DNA from: JABWCE01 sp046154525
GTDB lineage: Bacteria; Bacteroidota; Bacteroidia; NS11-12g; UBA9320
Assembly (NCBI GenBank): GCA_046154525.1
Contig: JBJXDS010000111.1
Span: forward strand, 1-14,217
Direction of reading: 5' to 3'
Length of the DNA stretch: 14,217 nt
Within the stretch, counting starts at the first letter, position 1. Every line of letters begins with the position of its first letter. Positions 6,501 through 12,696 of the stretch are shown here, piece by piece. The notes beneath the pieces were generated by a model. The model was not told the DNA's origin and ran no database searches. It was given only the letters and a program-made list of their open reading frames with translations. A program made the position numbers and the translations under genes.

Positions 6501-7960
6501 AGCTTAGGTTGCGTCCGGTTATTATGACCGCTGCGGTAGCATCTCTTGGGTTTCTCCCCATGGCTCTATCTAATTCGGCAGGAGCCGAAGTTCAGCGCCC
6601 ATTGGCTACAGTGGTAATCGGCGGACTTATTACAGCCACTTTATTAACCTTAGTGGTGCTTCCTGCATTGTATATTTTCTTTTCAGGAGAAAATAAAAAG
6701 GGTTTGAAAAAAACCGGAACTATTATAGCCACACTTATTCTTGGTTTTATGATGTTACCTCAAAAGGCTAATTCTCAAACTTCAAAACAAAAGCTAACAC
6801 TTGATGCAGCTATTAATGAATCCTTAAAAAACAATGGTGGAATTAAATCCAATGCCTACGTAATTGAATTGCAAAAGCAATTGAAAAGTTCGGCAGTAAA
6901 CATTGATAAAACCCGATTTTTGTTAACCCAGGACCCAACAAGCGGCGGAAATATTGATAACAGCTTAAGCGTTACACAGGATATTTCATTTCCTACGGTT
7001 TATCGTAACCAGCAAAAATTGGCTACAGCAACTATTAAAAACAGTGAAGAAGAATACAATATTGCTAAAAATGAATTGATAGCCGAGGTGAAATCTGCAT
7101 TTTACCAACTGTATTTCGCCCAGGAAAAAGTAAGGTTATTGAAAATTCAGGATAGTTTATACACCAACTTTTTAACCTCTGCCGAACTTAGATACAAAAC
7201 AGGAGAAACCAATTTGCTTGAAAAAGTAACCGCGGAAACAGAGCTTATGCAATTAAAAAATCTGTTAAGCCAAGCCCAAACTGACATGCTCATTCAGCAA
7301 AAAAAACTTCAAACTTTGCTGAATACCGATTCGGAGTTAGTAATTGATGGAAATGAAAAATTGAAACGCAACCTCATTCTGCCAAAAGACAGTTCTGATA
7401 TTTCTCAAAATCCCTATCTTGGTTTTTTAAAACAACAAATAGAAATAAGTAATTACTCCACAGAGGTTGAAAAATCGAAACTGATGCCAGATTTTACTTT
7501 GGGTTATTTCCATCAAACGGTTATTGGCGGCTATAATCCCAATGATATTAGCCGTAATTATTATGGAAAAAGCAACCAGGCGGGATTTCAGTTTGGAGTA
7601 GCTGTTCCGCTATGGTTTGGGGCACAGCAGGGAAAAATAAAAGCTTCTAAAATCAGTACCCAAATAGCTGAGAATAATTATCAATATTACCAATCCGCTA
7701 TTCAATCTGATTTATATATTTTGGTACAGGAACTGGATAAATATAGCAAAAGTGTGACGTATTATGAAACCACAGCAAATTCTCAGGCCGAACTTATTCT
7801 TAAACACACCGAAATTGGATTTAAGGCTGGGGAAATTGGCTATATGGAATATATTCAAAGTTTAAATCGAATAAGCACCATCAAAAACGGGTATTTGGAA
7901 GCACTGAACCAATATAACCAGGTTGTTATTTCCATCGAAAAACTTATAGGTACAAAATAA
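3587..7960 (+). CDS. CzcA-type RND heavy-metal efflux pump fused to a CzcC/TolC-like outer-membrane channel
   Basis: This 1457-residue protein joins two pump parts. Residues 1-1035 are a complete HME-type RND transporter. They begin MIDRIIRFSIHHK, with a first membrane helix and then PIDALPDITNNQVQI, and end with the helix LTLVVLPALYIFF. In the fourth membrane segment Asp400, Asp406 and Glu413 (DFGIIVDGAVIIVE) match the CzcA proton relay (Asp402, Asp408, Glu415). This favours Zn/Co/Cd over Cu(I), as does RFNELMTGVRSD near 673-684. Residues 1039-1063 resemble an internal signal peptide. Residues 1064-1457 are a TolC/CzcC-like channel protomer, with LTLDAAINESLKNN at its start and long alpha-hairpin stretches. 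The protein would exchange protons for periplasmic metal ions and export them with the downstream adaptor. Such fusions are known in Bacteroidota; a split pump would be two genes. Exact metal specificity is uncertain. Confidence 0.95.
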   Translation: MIDRIIRFSIHHKIVVGLFVAALLGWGTYSLTQLPIDALPDITNNQVQIITVAPTLASQEVEQYVTAPIESACANLPDMVELRSISKLGLSVITVVFKDEVEIYKARQMVNERIVQARENIPKGVGNSELAPVATGLGEIYQYVLHTKKGYENSYTSMDLRTIQDWNVRRQLLGVPGVADINTLGGYLKQYEIAINPDKLRSMNIAISELFEALESNNENTGGSYIEKGTNSYFIRGLGMVSSIKDIESIVVKTIDGLPILVRDISTVQFGSATRYGAATRDGKGEVVVGVVMMLKGQNAADVTERVKEKITTIQKSLPAGVVIEPFLDRSSLVERAIKTVKTNLIEGGLIVIFILVLLLGNWRAGLVVASVIPLSMLFALGMMRVFGVSGNLMSLGAIDFGIIVDGAVIIVEAIVHRIRTSKISSNGVLTQAQMNEEVYQASSKIRTSAAFGEIIILIVYLPILTLTGIEGKMFVPMAQVVSFAILGAFLLSLTYVPMMSALCLSKKTENKRNVSDNIIDFFQRLYNPLIHFSIKRKGLVIITAFVLFIGSLFVFINMGSEFIPTLEEGDLAINTRVMPGSSLTQNIEMVTRVEQLLKKEFPEIKQIVSRIGSSEIPTDPMSVEVADIIVVLKDKSEWTTAKSREELAEEITVILKGLPGISLEISQPIQLRFNELMTGVRSDIAIKIYGDDLDLLALKANEAVRIIENTSGVADLRAEQTTGLPQITVQYNREKMAQYGLHISDINTVLRTAFAGEVAGVVFEGEKRFDMVVRFQKDFRTDISNIRSLFIPLPGGGQIPISQLADINFKEGPMQISRDDARRRVTLGLNVRNRDVKSVVDEISAKLDKELNLPAGYYITYGGQFQNLVEANKRLAIAVPVALLLILVLLFFTFNSLRQTLLIFTAIPLSAIGGVLALWVRGMPFSISAGVGFIALFGVAVLNGIVLIAYFNQLKKEGMTDINQRVLEGTKLRLRPVIMTAAVASLGFLPMALSNSAGAEVQRPLATVVIGGLITATLLTLVVLPALYIFFSGENKKGLKKTGTIIATLILGFMMLPQKANSQTSKQKLTLDAAINESLKNNGGIKSNAYVIELQKQLKSSAVNIDKTRFLLTQDPTSGGNIDNSLSVTQDISFPTVYRNQQKLATATIKNSEEEYNIAKNELIAEVKSAFYQLYFAQEKVRLLKIQDSLYTNFLTSAELRYKTGETNLLEKVTAETELMQLKNLLSQAQTDMLIQQKKLQTLLNTDSELVIDGNEKLKRNLILPKDSSDISQNPYLGFLKQQIEISNYSTEVEKSKLMPDFTLGYFHQTVIGGYNPNDISRNYYGKSNQAGFQFGVAVPLWFGAQQGKIKASKISTQIAENNYQYYQSAIQSDLYILVQELDKYSKSVTYYETTANSQAELILKHTEIGFKAGEIGYMEYIQSLNRISTIKNGYLEALNQYNQVVISIEKLIGTK
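6701..6775 (+). other. Fusion junction: internal signal-peptide-like segment, possible internal start
   Basis: Codons 1039-1063 of the pump read as a textbook Sec signal peptide: KKTG, a hydrophobic run of about 14 residues, then ANS before Gln1064, a plausible signal peptidase I site. RND proteins end in the cytoplasm after 12 helices, so this thirteenth segment would place the channel domain in the periplasm. TTG at 6704 precedes AAAAAA and could be the relic start codon of a once separate channel gene. AGGAG at 6685-6689 lies 14 nt upstream of it, a rather long spacing. Cleavage or internal initiation would each yield a free channel. Confidence 0.6.
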
Positions 7961-7977
7961 TTTTTAATTAAAAAATC

Positions 7978-9216
7978 ATGAAAAATAAAATAATAATGAC
8001 CCTTTTATCTGCCGTCCTATTATGGGCTTGTGGCGCAAAAGAGGACAAAACAATAGAAACAGAAAAGCATACAGACGATACGGCAATAACTGTAACCTAT
8101 CTGGAGCTAACCCAATTTCAGTTTAAATCGGCTGGTATGGAGCTGGGCTCCATCGAACAAAAAAATATGGCTGAGGTAATTAAAGCTTCCGGTAAACTGG
8201 ATGTTCCGCCTCAAAATTTTGCCGAAGTGTCAACCTATATTGGGGGAATAGTAAAATCAATAAATGTACTGGAAGGGGATTTTGTAAAACAAGGTCAAAC
8301 GATTATGATACTTGAGCACCCAGATTATATAAAGTTACAAGAGGAATACCTCTCAATTAAAAACGATATATATTTTCTTGAAAAAGAATATCTGCGCCAA
8401 AAGGAACTTTATGAGCAAAAAGTAAGTTCAGGAAAAGTGTTCCAGCAAGCCCAGTCTAAGTACAATGTAGAAAAAGGAAGATTGGCTTCCATCGAAAGCC
8501 AGTTATCCTTATTGTCCATATCTACCGCAGCACTTGATAAAGGGATTATCACTAAATCCATTCCTTTAAAAGCCCCTATTTCAGGGTATATTGGTCATTT
8601 AAAGGCGAGCCTGGGCGGCTATGCCGAACCAAATAAAACCTTGTTTGATGTTATAAACAATAGTGATATTCACGTTCATTTGGATGTTTTTGAAAAGGAT
8701 CTTTCAAAACTAAAAATTGGTCAAAAAGTATTTGTTAACTTGCCTAATCAAGATGGAAGTAGGATAGAAGCAGTTATTTTCAGTATCGGCAAAATGCTTA
8801 ATGAACAAACCAAAACGGTTGAAATTCATGCTGATGTAAAGAACAATTCACGGAAAGACCTTATTCCAGGCACCTATGTAAATGCAGAAATAAATGTAGA
8901 AGAAAGAATGGTTTCGGCTGTTCCTGAGGCTGCATTGGTAAGGGTTGGAGAAAGACAATATGTGTTTTTAGCTACCCAAAGCCTTGTTGCAAAAGAGAAT
9001 AAAAACAACCATTATAAAAAGGGAGATTTTTTGCCGGGCTATTCATTAATAGAAGTTAAAACAGGTTCGTCAGCCGATGGCTATGTTGAAATTATTCCAT
9101 TGGAAAAAATGGAAGACGATGCCCAAATTGTGGTGAAAGGCTCTTATTTTTTAATATCCCAGTTAAAAAGTGGTGAAACTGTAGGATGCTGCGGCGAAGA
9201 AGAAGAAAAAGAATAA
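7978..9216 (+). CDS. CzcB/CusB-like periplasmic adaptor (membrane fusion protein) lipoprotein
   Basis: A 412-residue adaptor of the RND efflux family, starting 17 nt after the pump gene. The N-terminus is a lipoprotein signal with LLWAC, lipidated at Cys18. The order is typical: beta-barrel/lipoyl strands (about 62-115, including GGIVKSINVLEGDFVKQGQ), a two-helix coiled-coil hairpin (about 116-180, rich in Glu, Lys, Leu and Gln), the second lipoyl half (APISGYIGHL near 199-208), a beta-barrel (225-310) and a membrane-proximal domain. It should bridge the inner-membrane pump and the channel. The C-terminus carries Cys404-Cys405 followed by an acidic tail (GEEEEKE), which may bind metal. No His-rich domain is seen. 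Specificity follows from the CzcA-type pump rather than from this gene. Confidence 0.93.
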   Translation: MKNKIIMTLLSAVLLWACGAKEDKTIETEKHTDDTAITVTYLELTQFQFKSAGMELGSIEQKNMAEVIKASGKLDVPPQNFAEVSTYIGGIVKSINVLEGDFVKQGQTIMILEHPDYIKLQEEYLSIKNDIYFLEKEYLRQKELYEQKVSSGKVFQQAQSKYNVEKGRLASIESQLSLLSISTAALDKGIITKSIPLKAPISGYIGHLKASLGGYAEPNKTLFDVINNSDIHVHLDVFEKDLSKLKIGQKVFVNLPNQDGSRIEAVIFSIGKMLNEQTKTVEIHADVKNNSRKDLIPGTYVNAEINVEERMVSAVPEAALVRVGERQYVFLATQSLVAKENKNNHYKKGDFLPGYSLIEVKTGSSADGYVEIIPLEKMEDDAQIVVKGSYFLISQLKSGETVGCCGEEEEKE

Positions 9217-9227
9217 ATAGTCAGGGT

Positions 9228-9617
9228 ATGAAAATATACACAACCATGCCCCGTGCATTGAAACCATTTTACAAAAAAGAACTATCCAACGCTGCAAATG
9301 CTTTTTCACAGGGGCATTTGCAGCAAAGTTGGTACTATTTGGAAAGGGCTCATATACTTGGGCAACCCTATCCATTTGCACATTCTTATGTTCATTGGGA
9401 AATGTTAAAATTTGGAATTAAAACCAAAAATACCAAAGAAGTAATTGGCCAAATTCCACGTTTGATTTTTGGCGGTGTTAAATCGTTTGTAGGAAAAATT
9501 CCGGTTGGAAACACAGGCGGAGCAAATGTTCCACCCTTGCAGCCAATGGAAATACCGGAGGAATTATTAACCATTATTAAAAAAAAATCAAACCATGAAA
9601 CTACCAATCAACGATAA
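9228..9617 (+). CDS. DUF3703 family protein
   Basis: A 129-residue, probably cytoplasmic protein without signal peptide or membrane segment. The helical N-terminal half contains ALKPFYKKEL and the pattern LERAHILGQPYPFAHSYVHW (residues 38-57). The end holds PVGNTGGANVPPLQP. These are the marks I recall for DUF3703, a family of unknown function repeatedly placed beside heavy-metal efflux genes. His42, His52 and His56 could bind metal, but this is a guess. The ATG at 9228 was chosen: it lies 11 nt after the adaptor stop and gives the family-like start MKIYTTMPRAL. An earlier ATG at 9186 would add a low-complexity Arg-rich leader read from the adaptor's GAA repeats and overlap that gene. The 3' end overlaps the ATPase gene by 23 nt, which suggests translational coupling. 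Confidence 0.85.
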   Translation: MKIYTTMPRALKPFYKKELSNAANAFSQGHLQQSWYYLERAHILGQPYPFAHSYVHWEMLKFGIKTKNTKEVIGQIPRLIFGGVKSFVGKIPVGNTGGANVPPLQPMEIPEELLTIIKKKSNHETTNQR

Positions 9618-11484
9618 AAAATTTCTTTTTCTTCTTGCTGCTATTACCATAGTGATTGCCCTGGAAGTATTATCTCTCATCGGCATTCACATACCTATGC
9701 CTTATGAACCCTTTGTTTTCACAATATTTATATTTGGCATAGGGTATTCGGTTTTGTGGAACGGGGTAAAAGCGATTTTCAAACTTAAATTAAGTAGCAT
9801 CAATTTACTAATGACCATTGCTGTTATTGGTGCATTTTACCTTGGTGAATATCCTGAAGCTGCTGTAGTAATTGTGTTGTATGTATTAGGTGAACGGCTG
9901 GAAGATATAGGAATTGAAAATTCAAAGGCAGCACTGGATGAATTAGTAAGTAAAGCTCCCAAAACTGCTTTCGTAAAATCAAAAAATGAGGATGTCCCCA
10001 TTGATAGAATAGAAGTTGGAACAATTATCCAGATAAAACCAGGTGAAATGATTCCGCTTGATGGAAAAATAATATTGGGCGAAACAAGTGTGGACGAAGC
10101 CACCATTACAGGTGAACCCATACCCAAAGACAAGTATGTTGGCGACACCCTTTTTGCAGGAACACTTAATAGAAATGGGTTTATTGAAATGGAAACCAGC
10201 AAACTTTCTGCCGATACCACGTTTTCAAAAATTGTAAGGCTTACGTTTGAAGCATCTGCCAATAAAGGTGAAACTCAAAAATTCATTCAAAAGTTTTCGA
10301 GTTATTACACCCCATCAATTATTGTGGCGGCAATTTTAATTTTTATAATTCCGGTTTTCTTTTTGAATTTGGATTTAAACCATTGGTTGCAACAGGCCAT
10401 TACACTTTTAGTAATAGCCTGCCCCTGTGCATTGGTCATTTCTACACCCGTTGCCATTTATGCAGCCATTGGCAATGCATCGGCCAAAGGAGCTTTGGTA
10501 AAAGGAGGAAAATACATCGAAGCCTTAGCCAAAATAAAAGCCATTGCCTTGGATAAAACCCGTACCATCACTTTTGGAAATCCGATTGTATCAGATGTAT
10601 TTCCACTCAACGGAACAAGCCGTGAAGAATTGTTGGCTTGCACCGCAGGAGCAGAAATTTTCAGCGAACACCCTCTGGCACAAGCCATAGTTGATAAAAG
10701 CAAGCACGAAGGATTTGAACCTCATAAAACCGAAAAGTTTAACAGTATAATGGGCAAAGGAGCCACCGCAAAATGTTTGGTGTGTGAAGATGAAACCATT
10801 TATTTGGGAAAACTTTCATTCATCAAAGAACATCAGCATGTAAGCCCCGAAGCCGAGAAAATTGTGGAACAACTTTCGGAGGAAGGAAAAACAAGTGTGG
10901 TAGTAAGTTTTGGCGAAGGTGTGGCAGGGGTTATTGGCTTAATGGATGAAATAAAACCCGACAGTGCAGCAGCATTAAAAGAAATAGAAGCCATGGGTAT
11001 AGAACCTGTAATGCTTACCGGCGATAGCGAAAAAGCAGCCAATTATGTAGCAAAGCAAGTGGGCATAAAAAAAATATTTGGTAGCTTGCTACCCGAAAAT
11101 AAATCCGAAAAAATAAAAGAGCTTTTGTACCAATACAAATTTGTAGCCATGGTTGGCGATGGAATAAATGACGCACCTGCCTTAGCACAAAGTACTGTTG
11201 GCATAGCCATGGGAGCTGCCGGAAGTGATACGGCTATTGAAACCGCCAACATAGCTTTGATGAACGACAAACTTTCACTCATCCCATTTCTTATTCTCCT
11301 AAGCAAAAAAACGTTAAACAGAATTAAATTCAATACCATTGGGGCCATTGCAGTTAAAGTTATTTTCATAACACTGGCCTTTATTGGTTATGGAAATTTA
11401 GTATTTGCAATAGCTGCTGATGTTGGAGTTACTTTGATAGTGATATTGACAAGTTTAAGGTTAATGAATTTTAAAAACTCATAA
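9595..11484 (+). CDS. Zn/Cd-type P1B-ATPase (heavy-metal exporter, ZntA/CadA-like) with variant DKTRT motif
   Basis: A 629-residue heavy-metal P-type ATPase without an N-terminal HMA domain; only about 10 residues precede the first membrane helix. Eight membrane helices can be placed. Motifs in order: TGEP at 172-175 (actuator), Cys276-Pro-Cys278 in the transport helix, the phosphorylation loop DKTRT at 320-324, SEHPLA in the nucleotide domain, TGDS, and GDGINDAP from 521. Lys588 (AVKVIF) and Asp609 (AADVG) in the last two helices fit the P1B-2 group, which exports Zn2+, Cd2+ and Pb2+ from cytoplasm to periplasm. This would feed the RND pump upstream. Arg323 stands where almost all P-type ATPases have Gly (DKTGT); Asp320 itself is kept, so activity is likely. 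The gene overlaps the DUF3703 gene and is the last gene of the metal cluster; no clear terminator follows. Confidence 0.95.
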   Translation: MKLPINDKKFLFLLAAITIVIALEVLSLIGIHIPMPYEPFVFTIFIFGIGYSVLWNGVKAIFKLKLSSINLLMTIAVIGAFYLGEYPEAAVVIVLYVLGERLEDIGIENSKAALDELVSKAPKTAFVKSKNEDVPIDRIEVGTIIQIKPGEMIPLDGKIILGETSVDEATITGEPIPKDKYVGDTLFAGTLNRNGFIEMETSKLSADTTFSKIVRLTFEASANKGETQKFIQKFSSYYTPSIIVAAILIFIIPVFFLNLDLNHWLQQAITLLVIACPCALVISTPVAIYAAIGNASAKGALVKGGKYIEALAKIKAIALDKTRTITFGNPIVSDVFPLNGTSREELLACTAGAEIFSEHPLAQAIVDKSKHEGFEPHKTEKFNSIMGKGATAKCLVCEDETIYLGKLSFIKEHQHVSPEAEKIVEQLSEEGKTSVVVSFGEGVAGVIGLMDEIKPDSAAALKEIEAMGIEPVMLTGDSEKAANYVAKQVGIKKIFGSLLPENKSEKIKELLYQYKFVAMVGDGINDAPALAQSTVGIAMGAAGSDTAIETANIALMNDKLSLIPFLILLSKKTLNRIKFNTIGAIAVKVIFITLAFIGYGNLVFAIAADVGVTLIVILTSLRLMNFKNS

Positions 11485-11528
11485 AATTATAAGATTTCAA
11501 AATAAATAATTAGTATTAAAAAAGTTAA

Positions 11529-11536
11529 TATATTCG
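11529..11536 (+). promoter_or_regulatory. Weak candidate -7 element for the propeller/monooxygenase pair
   Basis: TATATTCG differs from TAnnTTTG at one fixed base and lies 21 nt before the ATG at 11558. No good -33 box is visible. The 73-nt gap is otherwise AT-rich without a hairpin, so read-through from the metal cluster remains possible. Confidence 0.25.
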
Positions 11537-11557
11537 AACTTTAAAAATAGAAAAAAA

Positions 11558-12691
11558 ATGAAGACTTATTGTACACTTTTGCTTGGATGTGTTATTTTAC
11601 TTTTTGTATCATCGTGTAAAAAAAAGGATGATGTAGATCCACCTACTCCTCTAAAAGATGAACTCCCTGAATTTTTTAAAGCATCACGTGCAGTAGATTG
11701 GGGAATTTTATTGCCTGATTTTAATTTAATTGCTAATAACATTGATAAAATTTCGATACCACAAGATCTTGATTTTAATCCTACCAAAACCAATGAACTT
11801 TGGATTGTAAATAAAGGGACTGAAAGTACAGGCAGTAATACTGTAACTTTAACTAATGCCGGAGAAGTAAATCAGGAAGCAATTTATAAAAAGGATGGGA
11901 ATGCCTATCATTTTATGTCTCTCACCTCCGGTTTGGCATTTAGTGAAAATGGGAATTGGGGTTCAAGTCCTAATGTATTAGATGCTAACCATCAAGGTGG
12001 CAGATATACAGGCCCTACATTATGGTCAAGTGATTTTTCTATCTACGGAGTAATTGGAAACCCACCGACTCAAAAGGTTAACGGCAGCCATTTGGATATG
12101 GTTCATCAAAGCCCCTATTGTATGGGTATAGCTGCCGAAAGGGAAAATGTTTTTTGGGTTTTTGATGGCTATTACAATAATATTATTCGGTATGATTTTG
12201 CTGCAGACCATGGTCCTGGGCAAGATTATCATGCTGATGCAAAACTTAAAAGGTATAATGAAGTAACTGTGAAGCGTGATGCTACCTTGCCAAGCCATCT
12301 TATTCTGGATAAAGATAAAAAATGGCTGTACATAGTAGATGGAGGCAATAAACGAATATTACGAATGGATATAACAACCGGAATTGTAGCCGCAAAACTG
12401 CCACCCGTTAGCGAAGTATTGGCTGAATATTCGCGAATGGAGGGTGCGACCTGGGAGGTTTTTTATGACCAAAATCTGCAAAAACCATGCGGTATTGAAA
12501 TAAAAGATAACCGCCTATTTGTCTCGGACTACGCCACCGGTGAAATAATATGTTTTGACGTGAACACAAAAAAAGAAATGGCTCGAATTAATACAGGTTC
12601 GCCCGGAATAATGGGAATAAAAATTCATAACGGAAAACTTTGGTATGTAAATGCAACCAATAATGCGGTGATGATTGTTGAGCCTAAATAA
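11558..12691 (+). CDS. Beta-propeller lipoprotein with PAL/NHL-like blades
   Basis: A 377-residue lipoprotein with lipobox VSSC, lipidated at Cys20. KKKDD follows directly, resembling the K-(D/E)2 surface-export signal of Bacteroidota lipoproteins. The body is made of repeated beta-propeller blades: LWIVNKG near 81, VFWVFDGYYNNIIRYDF at 198-214, LYIVDGGNKRILRMD at 257-271, LFVSDYATGEIICFD at 320-334 and LWYVNATNN at 361-369. The DGYYNN and VDGGNKRI patterns recall blades of PAL, the amidating lyase. The PAL zinc histidines are not clearly kept: Q69 and C311 stand at two such turns, while H247 is close to the third. Other His residues (H178, H183, H218, H225) cluster in the middle. Only 5 nt separate it from the next gene, so the two are surely co-transcribed. 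Enzymatic activity is not shown; it could be a binding partner. Confidence 0.85.
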   Translation: MKTYCTLLLGCVILLFVSSCKKKDDVDPPTPLKDELPEFFKASRAVDWGILLPDFNLIANNIDKISIPQDLDFNPTKTNELWIVNKGTESTGSNTVTLTNAGEVNQEAIYKKDGNAYHFMSLTSGLAFSENGNWGSSPNVLDANHQGGRYTGPTLWSSDFSIYGVIGNPPTQKVNGSHLDMVHQSPYCMGIAAERENVFWVFDGYYNNIIRYDFAADHGPGQDYHADAKLKRYNEVTVKRDATLPSHLILDKDKKWLYIVDGGNKRILRMDITTGIVAAKLPPVSEVLAEYSRMEGATWEVFYDQNLQKPCGIEIKDNRLFVSDYATGEIICFDVNTKKEMARINTGSPGIMGIKIHNGKLWYVNATNNAVMIVEPK

Positions 12692-12696
12692 GAAGT

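Noticed and set aside
3587..9216. Labelling the RND system as copper/silver (Cus)
   Set aside because: The membrane relay DFGIIVDGAVIIVE and RFNEL-GVRSD patterns are CzcA-like, and the partner ATPase is of the Zn/Cd type; a Cu(I) label is not supported by the sequence.
9186..9227. Upstream ATG extending the DUF3703 protein by 14 residues
   Set aside because: The extension is an Arg run read from the adaptor's GAA repeats in another frame and overlaps the adaptor gene by 31 nt; the start at 9228 fits the family.
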